From Halioglobus sp. (GTDB lineage Bacteria; Pseudomonadota; Gammaproteobacteria; Pseudomonadales; Halieaceae): 33,334 nt of DNA. Each line of letters opens with the position of its first letter. Positions within the stretch are counted from its first letter, which is position 1. The stretch covers positions 1 to 33,334 of the forward strand of contig JAGRIK010000020.1 in NCBI GenBank assembly GCA_020443325.1. The letters are read 5' to 3'. The translations under genes and the position numbers were made by a program. Below, piece after piece: positions 1 to 7,696 of the stretch. The notes beneath the pieces are model-generated. The model was given only the letters and a program-made list of their open reading frames with translations, searched no databases and was not told the DNA's origin.

Positions 1-238
1 CGGCAGGCGTTTCAGTCGCTCCACGTAATTCGCTTGGTGAAACGCCTGCCGGGGCACGAGCCCTGCATCCCAATGCTACGGCACGAATTGTGACGAACGT
101 AAGATTGTGAGATGCATGGATGGAAAGTTCTTTTGTGATCTAGTCGAATGGTATGCACTGAGGTTACGGATAGAAAAAGTGTTTCTCACCAAGCGAATCA
201 CGTGGAGCGACTGAGAAACACTTTTTCTATCCGTAACC
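1..238 (+). repeat. Two-hairpin composite repeat, copy 1 (left end cut by window edge)
   Basis: This copy consists of hairpin A (1-62), a 99-nt spacer (63-161) and hairpin B (162-238). Hairpin A has visible arms 1-14 and 38-51 around a 23-nt loop at 15-37. Its right arm continues to 62 as GGGGCACGAGCC, so the left arm probably extends about 11 nt beyond the window. Hairpin B has a perfect 27-bp stem (162-188 with 212-238) around a 23-nt loop at 189-211. The two loops are reverse complements apart from one base. The whole unit matches 15851-16094 in reverse complement: hairpin A agrees at 58 of 62 positions, and both ends of the spacer are recognisably alike (for example TGATCTAG...ATGGTATG near 135-155). 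There is no coding potential and no transposase. It may be a MITE-like or structured-RNA element; I do not recognise the family. Confidence 0.9.
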
Positions 239-373
239 GCCCAGCAGAACCACTTCCCAGGAGGCGGAAAACCTCAGTTCTCATCCTGGAAAGTTTTCCC
301 CTCGGTCTTGCACTCGCTAGAGACTTTTTCAACACGCAGCCAGGTACGATTAGGGCCTGTACCTTTCGATATC
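239..373. other. Gene-free stretch with small inverted repeats
   Basis: I see no gene here. Two inverted repeats are interleaved: CTTCCCAGGA (253-262) pairs with TCCTGGAAAG (284-293) with one mismatch, and GGAAAAC (266-272) pairs with GTTTTCC (293-299). A third repeat, AGGTAC (342-347) with GTACCT (359-364), lies just downstream of the TM2 gene on the minus strand. It could mark the 3' end of that transcript, but it has no T-run. Confidence 0.4.
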
Positions 374-772
374 CTAATAACTACTGTTCTTGTCCGAGAT
401 CTGCTCATTCAATGTGAGGAAGTCGTAGAGAACGCCAATCAGGAAGAGACCGCCTGTACACAGGTATAACAAACCGGTGAATATTTTCCCCATATAGAAC
501 CGGTGTACCCCAAAAAACCCGAGAAAGGTCAGCAGAATCCAGGTCAGGTCGTAGTTGACCGGGCCAGCGACAAAGCGCCGCTCTGCCTCGCGCTCCATCG
601 ACGGGATCAGGAACAGGTCAATAATCCAGCCGATAAAGAACAGCCCCAGCGTGAAAAACCAAATGACCCCGGTGACCTGTTTCCCATAGTAGAAGCGATG
701 GGCGCCGATAAACCCGAAAATCCAGAGCAGGTAGCCCAGGAGCACCGAGTGGGTAGGGTTGTTCTGCTGCAT
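374..772 (-). CDS. Tandem TM2-domain membrane protein
   Basis: This is a 132-residue inner-membrane protein made of two TM2 units in tandem. Each unit has a hydrophobic segment, a G-x-H-R-F-Y-x-G-K turn, and a second hydrophobic segment ending in D. The first turn is FGFIGAHRFYYGKQ (about residues 19-32) and the second is LGFFGVHRFYMGKI (about 86-99). A charged linker, SMEREAERRFVAGP, separates them, giving about four membrane helices. I chose the ATG at 772 because GGGGAG lies 5 nt upstream; the frame stays open to 838 without a better site. TM2 proteins are widespread and their biochemical role is not settled. The gene stands alone and is divergent from the ydcH-like gene. Confidence 0.85.
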   Translation of the reverse strand: MQQNNPTHSVLLGYLLWIFGFIGAHRFYYGKQVTGVIWFFTLGLFFIGWIIDLFLIPSMEREAERRFVAGPVNYDLTWILLTFLGFFGVHRFYMGKIFTGLLYLCTGGLFLIGVLYDFLTLNEQISDKNSSY

Positions 773-990
773 ATAATCTCCCCGTGATAGACGGACTGGC
801 GGGGATCGAAGGAGTTCCGTCCCCATGTGTAATGCCAAGCATGGTCATAGTTCACGGGACCGGCGTCAAGCCTGCCCGCAAAATGCCGCCCCCCTGATAT
901 GGATCATGGCTCGAGTCCCGCTGCGCGATAAGCTACTGTACGAGCAAAGGCGATACAGCCGTTTTATCCCAATGAGCAGGAGAATAGAGA

Positions 991-1230
991 ATGTCAGTGG
1001 AACACCATGACCTGATACACGAGTTTCCCGAGTTGAAAACACGTATCCATGAGCTTAAGGTATCGGATGCGCATTTTCGCCGCCTGTTTGATGAGTATCA
1101 TGAACTCACGCGCGAAATTGAGAAGATGGAGGATGAGGTCACGCCCGTTTCGTCCCGTACAGAAGAGAGTGCCAAGGTGCGGCGGTTGCACCTGAAAGAC
1201 GAACTGTATCGGCTACTGATGGCTGCTTGA
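991..1230 (+). CDS. YdcH-family (DUF465) small coiled-coil protein
   Basis: This is a 79-residue, highly charged, probably all-helical protein. It shows the DUF465 pattern: an N-terminal HDLIHEFPEL, then HFRRLFDEYHELTREI, and a C-terminal LKDELYRLL. No signal peptide or membrane segment is visible. The start is supported by AGGAG about 11 nt upstream. Family members are short cytoplasmic proteins without a firmly assigned function. The DksA-like gene follows after 14 nt, so the two are probably co-transcribed. No clear promoter is visible in the 218 nt upstream. Confidence 0.85.
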   Translation: MSVEHHDLIHEFPELKTRIHELKVSDAHFRRLFDEYHELTREIEKMEDEVTPVSSRTEESAKVRRLHLKDELYRLLMAA

Positions 1231-1244
1231 GCAGGGGTACTGCG

Positions 1245-1559
1245 ATGACAGATAAAGCATTACAAGCGGAGTTGGAAGCGCGGCTGGCCAGTTTGCAGTC
1301 GCGCCTTGCGAGTCTCAAGAAAGACGCCACCCAGCCGCATTCTAGCGATTCCTCCGAGCAGGCGCAGGAGCGTGAGAACGACGAGGTTGTGGACGCTATT
1401 GCCAACGAGACCAGGCTCTCGATTCGGGTCATCCAGGCCACGTTGAAGCGCATTGAAGACGGCACCTACGGTGCGTGCGAGGCGTGCGGGGAGCCGATTG
1501 GCGAGGCCCGGCTGAACGCGATTCCCGAGGCAACCCGCTGTGTGAGCTGCGTTTCCTAG
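1245..1559 (+). CDS. Small DksA/TraR-type C4 zinc-finger protein
   Basis: This is a 104-residue protein with an N-terminal helical region (about 1-70) and a four-cysteine zinc finger: C78-x2-C81-x17-C99-x2-C102, with GTYGxCExCGE before it and ATRCVSC after. This is the DksA/TraR finger; canonical DksA is about 150 residues, so this is a short paralog of the TraR/YbiI class. DksA relatives bind the RNA polymerase secondary channel and tune rRNA and ribosomal-protein promoters. Whether this one does so is inference: the acidic coiled-coil tip cannot be located confidently (a DE pair lies at 46-47). The ATG at 1245 follows CAGGGG. An upstream in-frame TTG at 1227 is less likely because it overlaps ydcH. 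Confidence 0.85.
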   Translation: MTDKALQAELEARLASLQSRLASLKKDATQPHSSDSSEQAQERENDEVVDAIANETRLSIRVIQATLKRIEDGTYGACEACGEPIGEARLNAIPEATRCVSCVS

Positions 1560-1686
1560 CGCTATTCCTTTTTAGTATGTTTGTTTGTCCTATGCATTTG
1601 TTTTTGGGATATCTCCCGGGTTTGTATTGAGCCTTTGCCGCCCCGGGTCCTCTAGGAAGGCGGGGGCCGAAAAAAGGATGCGGTAC

Positions 1687-1695
1687 TGCTATAAT
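1687..1695 (+). promoter_or_regulatory. Extended -10 promoter candidate (P1 of S10 operon)
   Basis: TGCTATAAT is a perfect extended -10 element (TGn followed by TATAAT). No good -35 lies 16-18 nt upstream, as is common for extended -10 promoters. Predicted initiation near 1702 would give a leader of about 105 nt before rpsJ. Confidence 0.45.
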
Positions 1696-1711
1696 TAATT
1701 CGTAACCCTCC

Positions 1712-1740
1712 TTGACAGAACCCGGGGCCGTCATTAGAAT
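1712..1740 (+). promoter_or_regulatory. Sigma-70 promoter of the S10 operon (P2)
   Basis: A perfect -35 TTGACA (1712-1717), a 17-nt spacer and the -10 TAGAAT (1735-1740) make this the strongest promoter-like match I saw in the window. Initiation near 1747 would give a leader of about 60 nt before rpsJ. Its position just ahead of the ribosomal super-cluster fits a high-output promoter. Confidence 0.8.
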
Positions 1741-1754
1741 TCGCGTTCCTTTTT

Positions 1755-1786
1755 CAGGGGGTCCCACTGCGGGCCTCTGGTTTTTT
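1755..1786 (+). promoter_or_regulatory. Attenuator-like hairpin in rpsJ leader
   Basis: CAGGGG (1755-1760) pairs with CCTCTG (1774-1779), including one G-U pair. An inner TCC/GGG extension is possible after a bulged G. GG and six T residues (1781-1786) follow, just before the rpsJ ribosome site GGAG at 1794. This resembles an intrinsic terminator inside the leader. In E. coli, L4 controls the S10 operon by attenuation and translation of its leader; a similar role here is inference. Confidence 0.35.
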
Positions 1787-1806
1787 ATTGTTTGGAGTTA
1801 CATCAG

Positions 1807-2118
1807 GTGCAGAATCAGCGCATTCGAATTCGCTTAAAAGCCTTTGACCATCGACTGATAGATTCGTCTACTCAGGAAATCGTAGAAACAGCGCGCCGTA
1901 CCGGAGCACTGGTCAAGGGTCCGATTCCCCTTCCCACGCGGAAAGAAAAGTTCACCGTGTTGGTTTCGCCACACGTTAACAAGGATGCTCGTGACCAGTA
2001 CGAAATTCGTACCCACAAGCGCCTGTTGGACATCGTGGAGCCCACAGAGAAAACCGTGGACGCCCTGATGAAGCTTGACCTGGCAGCAGGTGTGGAAGTA
2101 CAGATTAGTCTTGGTTAA
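1807..2118 (+). CDS. rpsJ: 30S ribosomal protein S10
   Basis: S10 is a 30S head protein and, with NusB, part of the transcription antitermination complex as NusE. The 103 residues match the family closely, with [14 protein letters not shown] at the N-terminus, [15 protein letters not shown] in the middle and [13 protein letters not shown] at the end. I chose the GTG at 1807 because it gives the standard length and N-terminus ([10 protein letters not shown]) and has GGAG 9 nt upstream; an upstream TTG at 1792 has no ribosome site. It is the first gene of the S10 operon. The usual str operon (fusA, tuf) is not upstream. Confidence 0.98.
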   Translation: MQNQRIRIRLKAFDHRLIDSSTQEIVETARRTGALVKGPIPLPTRKEKFTVLVSPHVNKDARDQYEIRTHKRLLDIVEPTEKTVDALMKLDLAAGVEVQISLG

Positions 2119-2240
2119 CTACAGAGCATTGTAGCAAGACCTGCTTGGGGCAGGAGTCCCGAGTGTGTAACGCCCAGCTCTTCATCGAGAAAGCGGGGCG
2201 GCCATAGAGGGTAAGCCCCGTACACTGAGAGGTTAGTAAG
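2119..2240 (+). promoter_or_regulatory. Structured rpsJ-rplC intergenic leader
   Basis: The 122 nt between rpsJ and rplC is the largest gap inside the S10 part. It holds two hairpins: CCTGC with GCAGG around a 5-nt loop near 2141-2155, and a perfect CGGGGC (2194-2199) with GCCCCG (2215-2220). The second hairpin lies about 20 nt before the rplC start. It could control rplC translation or protect the mRNA; no promoter was convincing. Confidence 0.3.
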
Positions 2241-2876
2241 ATGACTATTGGTTTAGTCGGTCGTAAGTCCGGCATGACGCGCGTTTTCACCGAAGACGGC
2301 GTATCAATCCCAGTAACCGTAGTGGAGGTCACTCCAAACCGCGTTACTCAAATCAAAGAGATCGATAGCGATGGCTATCGTGCGATACAGGTCACAGCGG
2401 GTAGTCGCAAGGCCTCCAGGGTAAGCAAGGCACAGGCCGGGCAGTTCGCCAAGGCGGGTGTTGAGGCTGGCCGAGGTTTGTGGGAGTTTCGCCTGGATGA
2501 CGCCGATGAGGCGCCTGCCGTGGGTTCGGAGCTCACCGTAGAGCGGTTCGCAGCTGGCCAGAAAGTTGATGTGGCGGGCAAGTCCAAGGGTAAGGGTTTT
2601 CAGGGTGTCATCAAGCGCTGGAATTTTTCCATGCAGGATGCCACGCACGCCAACTCACTCTCACATCGCGCGCCTGGTTCTATCCGCCAGAACCAGACTC
2701 CCGGTCGCGTTTGGAAAGGCAAGAAGATGTCCGGTCATATGGGTGCTGCAAATGTAACAACCCAGGGACTCGAAATTGTCCGAGTAGATGCCGAGCGGAA
2801 TTTATTGCTTATCAAGGGGGCCGTACCAGGGGCACCCGGCGGTGACGTGATTGTCCGTCCCGCAGTCAAAGCATAA
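2241..2876 (+). CDS. rplC: 50S ribosomal protein L3
   Basis: L3 is a 211-residue early-assembly 23S rRNA-binding protein near the peptidyl-transferase centre. The N-terminus [14 protein letters not shown] and the extended loop region [20 protein letters not shown] are characteristic. Gln150 in this loop corresponds to the residue methylated by PrmB in E. coli. The C-terminus [15 protein letters not shown] is also typical. Length is within two residues of the E. coli protein. The ATG follows GAGAGG. Confidence 0.98.
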   Translation: MTIGLVGRKSGMTRVFTEDGVSIPVTVVEVTPNRVTQIKEIDSDGYRAIQVTAGSRKASRVSKAQAGQFAKAGVEAGRGLWEFRLDDADEAPAVGSELTVERFAAGQKVDVAGKSKGKGFQGVIKRWNFSMQDATHANSLSHRAPGSIRQNQTPGRVWKGKKMSGHMGAANVTTQGLEIVRVDAERNLLLIKGAVPGAPGGDVIVRPAVKA

Positions 2877-2894
2877 GGTTAGGGGGTCTCTAAC

Positions 2895-3512
2895 GTGGAA
2901 TTAAGTGTTGTTAAGCCGGGTAGCAGCGACGCGGGCACAGTGTCTGTGTCTGATGTTGCCTTCGCACGTGAATACAATGAGGACCTGGTCCACCAGGTGG
3001 TAACTGCCTATCTGGCGGGTGCACGACAGGGGACTCGGGCGCAGAAAAATCGCGCAGCTGTGAGCGGTGGCGGTAAGAAGCCCTGGCGCCAGAAAGGTAC
3101 CGGACGTGCGCGGGCTGGTACGTCCAGCTCTCCTATATGGCGCACGGGTGGTGTGACCTTTGCCGCGCAGCCCCAGGATCACTCCCAGAAAGTGAACCGC
3201 AAGATGTACCGGGCGGCTATGCAGTCGATCATGTCGGAACTGGCACGCCAGGATCGCCTTTTGGTGGTTGAGAGCCTGGATCTTGAGGCTCCCAAAACCA
3301 AACTGCTGGTACAGCAGCTTGGGGAGTTCGGTCTGGACAACGTGCTGATCGTATCTGCGGAAGTAGACGAGAATCTGTATCTGGCAGCGCGCAATCTGCA
3401 CAAGGTTGATGTGCGTGATGTCGAGGGTATCGATCCGCTGAGCCTTATCGGTCACGACAAGGTAATGGTTACGGTTGATGCCGTGAAGAAAATAGAGGAG
3501 ATGCTGGGATGA
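2895..3512 (+). CDS. rplD: 50S ribosomal protein L4
   Basis: L4 is a 205-residue 23S-binding protein whose long loop lines the peptide exit tunnel. In E. coli it also represses its own operon. The loop is visible as [20 protein letters not shown] (about 43-62), followed by [20 protein letters not shown] and NLHKVDVRD mark the globular part. The start is GTG at 2895 behind AGGGGG. The stop overlaps rplW by 4 nt (ATGA), suggesting translational coupling. Confidence 0.98.
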   Translation: MELSVVKPGSSDAGTVSVSDVAFAREYNEDLVHQVVTAYLAGARQGTRAQKNRAAVSGGGKKPWRQKGTGRARAGTSSSPIWRTGGVTFAAQPQDHSQKVNRKMYRAAMQSIMSELARQDRLLVVESLDLEAPKTKLLVQQLGEFGLDNVLIVSAEVDENLYLAARNLHKVDVRDVEGIDPLSLIGHDKVMVTVDAVKKIEEMLG

Positions 3513-3805
3513 ACCAGGAGCGCATATTCCAGGTGCTGGTAGGTCCGCATGCTTCCGAGAAGGCCGCTATTGTGGCTGATGCAAGCAACCAGTATGTATT
3601 TCGAGTGGCAACTGACGCGACTAAAGCAGAGATCAAGAAGTCTGTTGAGCAGTTGTTCAAGGTAAAGGTCAGCGACGTGAATACCTTGCGGGTCAAGGGA
3701 AAGGTCAAGCGCAACAAGTTTGGCTTCAGCACGAAATCGACCTGGAAAAAAGCATACGTGAGACTGGAGCAGGGTCAGGACATTGACTTTGCCGTGGCGG
3801 ATTAA
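3509..3805 (+). CDS. rplW: 50S ribosomal protein L23
   Basis: L23 is a 98-residue protein at the exit of the peptide tunnel, and the docking site for trigger factor and SRP. The family motifs VGPHASEKA (near residue 11), [20 protein letters not shown] and [23 protein letters not shown] are present. The ATG overlaps the rplD stop. Confidence 0.97.
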   Translation: MNQERIFQVLVGPHASEKAAIVADASNQYVFRVATDATKAEIKKSVEQLFKVKVSDVNTLRVKGKVKRNKFGFSTKSTWKKAYVRLEQGQDIDFAVAD

Positions 3806-3819
3806 GGAGCAGGAGCGAA

Positions 3820-4647
3820 ATGGCAGTTTTAAAGAGTAAGCCCACTTCCCCGGGTCGTCGCCATGTCGTCCGGGTGGTCAATGAAGATTTGCATAAAGGC
3901 GCCCCTTACGCGCCTCTATTGGAAAACCAGACCAGGAATGGCGGTCGCAACAACAATGGGCGGATTACCACGCGTCACGTTGGTGGTGGCCACAAGCAGC
4001 ATTATCGCATTATCGATTTCAAGCGCACCAAAGATGCGGTTCCCGCGAAGGTGGAGCGTCTTGAGTACGATCCCAACCGCACTGCGCATATTGCACTGCT
4101 GTTGTTTGCCGATGGTGAGCGCCGCTACATTATTGCGCCCCGTGGTGTAAAAGCTGGCGATGTGCTGCAGTCTGGCTCCGCCGCTCCGATCAAGGCAGGT
4201 AACTGTCTGCCGCTGCGCAACATTCCCGTTGGTTCCGTTGTGCATTGTATTGAATTGAAGCCAGGAAAGGGTGCCCAGATAGCGCGATCCGCCGGTGCAT
4301 CGGTTCAGGTGGTTGCGCGTGAAGGACAGTACGCAACGCTGCGTCTGCGGTCTGGAGAAATGCGCAAGGTGTTGTCCGATTGTCGCGCAACGCTGGGTGA
4401 AGTGTCTAACTCCGAGCACAACCTGCGCAAGCTGGGTAAGGCTGGAGCCAGTCGCTGGCGCGGTGTCAGGCCGACGGTTCGCGGTGTTGCGATGAACCCG
4501 GTAGATCACCCGCATGGTGGTGGTGAAGGTCGTACATCGGGTGGTCGTCACCCTGTAAGCCCATGGGGTACCCCATCCAAAGGCTATAAAACACGTAAGA
4601 ACAAGCGCACCGACAGCTATATTGTGCGCCGTCGTGGTAAGAAATAA
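3820..4647 (+). CDS. rplB: 50S ribosomal protein L2
   Basis: L2 is a 275-residue primary 23S-binding protein needed for subunit joining and peptidyl-transferase activity. It shows the OB-like RNA-binding middle ([15 protein letters not shown] near 51-65) and the conserved C-terminal [20 protein letters not shown], whose histidine is functionally critical in E. coli L2. Length is normal. GGAG precedes the ATG. Confidence 0.98.
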   Translation: MAVLKSKPTSPGRRHVVRVVNEDLHKGAPYAPLLENQTRNGGRNNNGRITTRHVGGGHKQHYRIIDFKRTKDAVPAKVERLEYDPNRTAHIALLLFADGERRYIIAPRGVKAGDVLQSGSAAPIKAGNCLPLRNIPVGSVVHCIELKPGKGAQIARSAGASVQVVAREGQYATLRLRSGEMRKVLSDCRATLGEVSNSEHNLRKLGKAGASRWRGVRPTVRGVAMNPVDHPHGGGEGRTSGGRHPVSPWGTPSKGYKTRKNKRTDSYIVRRRGKK

Positions 4648-4685
4648 GACCGGTCGTTAGAGCCAAGAGACTAGAGGAATATATT

Positions 4686-4961
4686 GTGCCGCGTTCACTG
4701 AAGAAAGGTCCATTTATCGACCTTCACCTGATGAAAAAAGTTGAAGCTGCCGTAGAAAGCAACGACCGTCGACCCATCAAGACCTGGTCACGTCGCTCTA
4801 TGGTTTCACCTGATATGGTCGGCCTGACTATCGCCGTACACAACGGGCGACAGCACGTGCCAGTCATCATTACTGAAGATATGGTCGGACACAAGCTGGG
4901 GGAATTCGCGGCAACGCGCACATTCCGAGGCCACAGTGTAGACAAGGCAGCCCGGCGTTAA
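4686..4961 (+). CDS. rpsS: 30S ribosomal protein S19
   Basis: S19 is a 91-residue 30S head protein that pairs with S13 near the A site. The N-terminus [11 protein letters not shown], middle [12 protein letters not shown] and C-terminus [15 protein letters not shown] are diagnostic. The start is GTG at 4686, with GAGGAA 8 nt upstream; no upstream in-frame ATG exists. Confidence 0.98.
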   Translation: MPRSLKKGPFIDLHLMKKVEAAVESNDRRPIKTWSRRSMVSPDMVGLTIAVHNGRQHVPVIITEDMVGHKLGEFAATRTFRGHSVDKAARR

Positions 4962-4989
4962 GCGCTGATCTGTAGCGAGGTTCAGGAAA

Positions 4990-5328
4990 ATGGAAGTAGC
5001 AGCAAAATTGAAGGGCGCACAGATTTCACCACAGAAGGTTCGCCTGGTGGCGGATCAGGTTCGTGGTTTAAGTGTCGAGGAAGCGCTCGGGTTGCTGGAG
5101 TTCAGCAGCAAGAAAGCCGCTCACATTGTCAAAAAATTGCTCGACTCAGCGATTGCTAACGCTGAGAACAATGAAGGTGCGGATGTCGACGAGTTAAAGG
5201 TGTCCAGCATTTTTGTAGACGAAGGTATGACTATGAAGCGCCTGCGGCCGCGAGCCAAGGGCCGTGCGGATCGTATTTTGAAGCGCAGCTGTCATATCAC
5301 TATAAAAGTTGCAGACAGCGACCGCTGA
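4990..5328 (+). CDS. rplV: 50S ribosomal protein L22
   Basis: L22 is a 112-residue protein whose beta hairpin lines the exit tunnel at its constriction, a known macrolide-resistance site. [14 protein letters not shown] (about 13-26) and the hairpin [20 protein letters not shown] (about 77-96) are standard, with no insertion or deletion in the hairpin that would suggest resistance. Confidence 0.98.
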   Translation: MEVAAKLKGAQISPQKVRLVADQVRGLSVEEALGLLEFSSKKAAHIVKKLLDSAIANAENNEGADVDELKVSSIFVDEGMTMKRLRPRAKGRADRILKRSCHITIKVADSDR

Positions 5329-5345
5329 GTTCAGGAGAAGACTAA

Positions 5346-6014
5346 ATGGGTCAGAAAGTACATCCAACCGGCATACGCCTGGGAATTGTCAAAGACCATA
5401 CCTCAATCTGGTATGCCGACAAAAACTATGCGAAGCAGCTGATTACGGATCTGGAAGCGCGAGCTTACATTGAGAAAGCGCTGGATCATGCGTCAGTGAG
5501 CCGCATAGTGATAGAGCGCCCGGCGCAGACTGCTCGTATAACCGTGCACACTGCGCGGCCGGGTATCGTTATCGGTAAGAAGGGTGAAGATGTCGACAAG
5601 CTTCGCAAGGACCTGACCCAGAAGATGGGTGTGCCGGTGCACATCAATATCGAGGAGATCCGCAAGCCGGATCTGGACGCCAGACTGGTCGCGCAGAATG
5701 TTGCCCAGCAACTGGAGCGTCGTGTGATGTTTCGTCGCGCGATGAAGCGAGTGGTACAGAATGCCATGCGCCAGGGTGCTGAGGGAATCAAAGTGCAGAT
5801 TGGAGGCCGCCTTGGTGGCGCCGAGATCGCACGTACGGAGTGGTATCGCGAAGGCCGGGTGCCACTGCATACCCTGCGCGCAGATATCGATTACGCCACG
5901 TATGAGGCCGTCACTACATACGGCATCCTGGGCGTGAAAGTGTGGATATTCAAGGGCGAAGTCATTGGCACTGAAGGCCAGGAAGACGCCGCCAAGAAGA
6001 CAGCAACTAATTAA
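5346..6014 (+). CDS. rpsC: 30S ribosomal protein S3
   Basis: S3 is a 222-residue protein at the mRNA entry channel with helicase-like activity together with S4 and S5. It starts with [13 protein letters not shown]. The KH domain carries the GxxG motif in [14 protein letters not shown] (about 75-88), and the C-terminal domain has [14 protein letters not shown]. Length is slightly under E. coli S3 (233), the difference being at the variable C-terminal tail. Confidence 0.98.
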   Translation: MGQKVHPTGIRLGIVKDHTSIWYADKNYAKQLITDLEARAYIEKALDHASVSRIVIERPAQTARITVHTARPGIVIGKKGEDVDKLRKDLTQKMGVPVHINIEEIRKPDLDARLVAQNVAQQLERRVMFRRAMKRVVQNAMRQGAEGIKVQIGGRLGGAEIARTEWYREGRVPLHTLRADIDYATYEAVTTYGILGVKVWIFKGEVIGTEGQEDAAKKTATN

Positions 6015-6025
6015 GGGTTACGCAG

Positions 6026-6439
6026 ATGCTACAACCAAAGCGTACAAAATTTCGCAAGATGATGAAGGGTCGCAATCGCGGCCTGGCTAATCGCGGCAGT
6101 AAAGTGAGCTTCGGCGAGTATGGGTTGAAGGCAGCGGGTCGTGGCCGCCTGACAGCCCGTCAAATTGAAGCGGCGCGTCGTGCCATGACTCGTCATATCA
6201 AGCGTGGTGGAAAAATCTGGATCCGTGTATTTCCCGACAAGCCGATTACCGGTAAGCCGCTGGAAGTACGCCAGGGTAAAGGTAAAGGTAATGTTGAGTA
6301 CTGGGTAGCCCAGATCAAGCCCGGCAAGATGCTCTATGAACTGCAGGGTGTATCTGAGGAATTGGCGCGCGAGGCCTTTGCACTGGCTGCGGCGAAGATT
6401 CCAATCGCTACTCAATTTGTTAAGCGGACGGTGATGTGA
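6026..6439 (+). CDS. rplP: 50S ribosomal protein L16
   Basis: L16 is a 137-residue protein next to the A-site tRNA elbow. [39 protein letters not shown] and [20 protein letters not shown] are diagnostic. Arg81 of E. coli L16, hydroxylated by YcfD, lies in the corresponding [13 protein letters not shown] segment, which is conserved here. Its stop overlaps the rpmC start by one base. Confidence 0.98.
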   Translation: MLQPKRTKFRKMMKGRNRGLANRGSKVSFGEYGLKAAGRGRLTARQIEAARRAMTRHIKRGGKIWIRVFPDKPITGKPLEVRQGKGKGNVEYWVAQIKPGKMLYELQGVSEELAREAFALAAAKIPIATQFVKRTVM

Positions 6440-6630
6440 TGAAAGCAAGCGAGCTACGTGCAAAGTCATCTGAAGAATTGAATAAAGAGCTTTTATCCCT
6501 GCGTGAAGAGCAGTTCAAGCTGCGCATGCAGAGAACGACTGGTCAGTTGGGGCAGACGCATTTGTTGCAGCTGAACCAGCGCGACATCGCTCGGGTAAAA
6601 ACTCTACTCACTGAAAAGGCGGGTAACTGA
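6439..6630 (+). CDS. rpmC: 50S ribosomal protein L29
   Basis: L29 is a 63-residue two-helix protein next to L23 at the tunnel exit. [20 protein letters not shown] and RRDVARVKT-like [14 protein letters not shown] are typical. I chose the ATG at 6439, not the preceding in-frame GTG at 6436, because it gives the canonical MKA start and a TGATG overlap with rplP. Confidence 0.96.
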   Translation: MKASELRAKSSEELNKELLSLREEQFKLRMQRTTGQLGQTHLLQLNQRDIARVKTLLTEKAGN

Positions 6631-6632
6631 AC

Positions 6633-6899
6633 ATGTCAGGTGCAGAGAAGCGTACTAGAGTTGTAACCGGCAAGGTTGTAAGCAACAAGATGGACAAGAC
6701 GATTACTGTATTGATCGAGCGCAGGGTCAAGCACCCTGTCTACGGCAAGTACATTACTCGTTCTTCGAAGGTTCATGCCCATGACGAAGCCAATCAGTGT
6801 GGCATTGGCGATACAGTGACTGTTGCCGAAACGCGCCCTATTTCCAAGAACAAGACCTGGAAATTGTTGGAAGTAGTAACGGTGGCCACGCAGGTCTGA
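6633..6899 (+). CDS. rpsQ: 30S ribosomal protein S17
   Basis: S17 is an 88-residue OB-fold protein that binds 16S rRNA early in assembly. [19 protein letters not shown] and [19 protein letters not shown] are characteristic. The gene starts 2 nt after rpmC and is the last of the S10-type block. Confidence 0.98.
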   Translation: MSGAEKRTRVVTGKVVSNKMDKTITVLIERRVKHPVYGKYITRSSKVHAHDEANQCGIGDTVTVAETRPISKNKTWKLLEVVTVATQV

Positions 6900-6951
6900 C
6901 CGAACAACAGCAGCTATGGGTTCGCGGCTTGGCCGCAAGTGGGAGTAAGAA

Positions 6952-7320
6952 ATGATTCAGACACAGTCGTATTTGGAAGTCGCCGATAACAGCGGTGCTC
7001 GTCGGGTGATGTGCATTAAGGTACTGGGTGGTTCCAAGCGTCGTTATGCGCGAGTTGGCGACTTGATAAAAGTCACCATAAAGGAAGCAAGCCCTCGTGG
7101 CAAAGTTAAGAAAGGCCAGGTGATGACTGCCGTGGTTGTGCGAACACGTAAAGGTGTGCGGCGCCCAGACGGATCGCTTATCAAGTTTGATGATAATGCA
7201 GCTGTCCTTTTGAACGCACAGGAAGCTCCTTTGGGCACACGTATTTTTGGACCGGTTACCCGCGAACTGCGTGGTGAGAAGTTCATGAAGATCATTTCCT
7301 TGGCCCCGGAAGTTATTTAG
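6952..7320 (+). CDS. rplN: 50S ribosomal protein L14
   Basis: L14 is a 122-residue five-stranded barrel at the subunit interface (bridge B8) and the binding site of the silencing factor Rsf[21 protein letters not shown] and [19 protein letters not shown] are diagnostic. The 52-nt gap upstream contains a small GCGGC-TTG-GCCGC hairpin (6924-6936) but no convincing promoter, although spc operons begin here in E. coli. Confidence 0.98.
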   Translation: MIQTQSYLEVADNSGARRVMCIKVLGGSKRRYARVGDLIKVTIKEASPRGKVKKGQVMTAVVVRTRKGVRRPDGSLIKFDDNAAVLLNAQEAPLGTRIFGPVTRELRGEKFMKIISLAPEVI

Positions 7321-7346
7321 TCCACCGGATAGGGATGGGTAGAGCA

Positions 7347-7661
7347 ATGTTGAAGATCAAAAGTGAAGACGAAGTAATTATCCTGGCCGGGAAAGACAAA
7401 GGTAAGCGGGGTAAGGTGCGTAGGGTATTGGACGACAACAGGGTTATCGTGTCCGGTATCAATATGGTTAAAAAGCATACCAAGGCTAATCCGCAGGCTG
7501 GAGTGGCTGGTGGGATTGTTGAGCATGAAAGCCCCATTCAAATTTCAAATGTGGCGATTTTCAATCCGGGCACCAGTAAGGCTGATCGAGTTGGTTTTAA
7601 AGTAAGCGGTGAGAAAAAAGTTCGAATTTTCAAATCCAATGGCGAGGAGATTGACTCCTAG
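7347..7661 (+). CDS. rplX: 50S ribosomal protein L24
   Basis: L24 is a 104-residue assembly initiator protein with a KOW motif ([19 protein letters not shown], about 11-29). [19 protein letters not shown] is typical. I chose the ATG at 7347, giving [10 protein letters not shown] and the usual 104 residues, over the ATG at 7335, which adds four residues not expected in the family. Neither has a strong ribosome site. Confidence 0.96.
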   Translation: MLKIKSEDEVIILAGKDKGKRGKVRRVLDDNRVIVSGINMVKKHTKANPQAGVAGGIVEHESPIQISNVAIFNPGTSKADRVGFKVSGEKKVRIFKSNGEEIDS

Positions 7662-7696
7662 GTCCCAGGTGGCTGGCTAGTCAATAGGTAGAAGAC

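Noticed and set aside
1-238. CRISPR array, integron attC sites or REP elements as explanation for the hairpins
   Set aside because: There are only two hairpins per copy with a long unique spacer and no regular repeat-spacer pattern; no attC core signatures; no GTAG-type REP head and no RAYT gene in view.
148-417. 89-residue open frame over the left hairpin region
   Set aside because: Runs straight through a perfect 27-bp hairpin and into the TM2 gene; composition is not protein-like and no ribosome site is seen.
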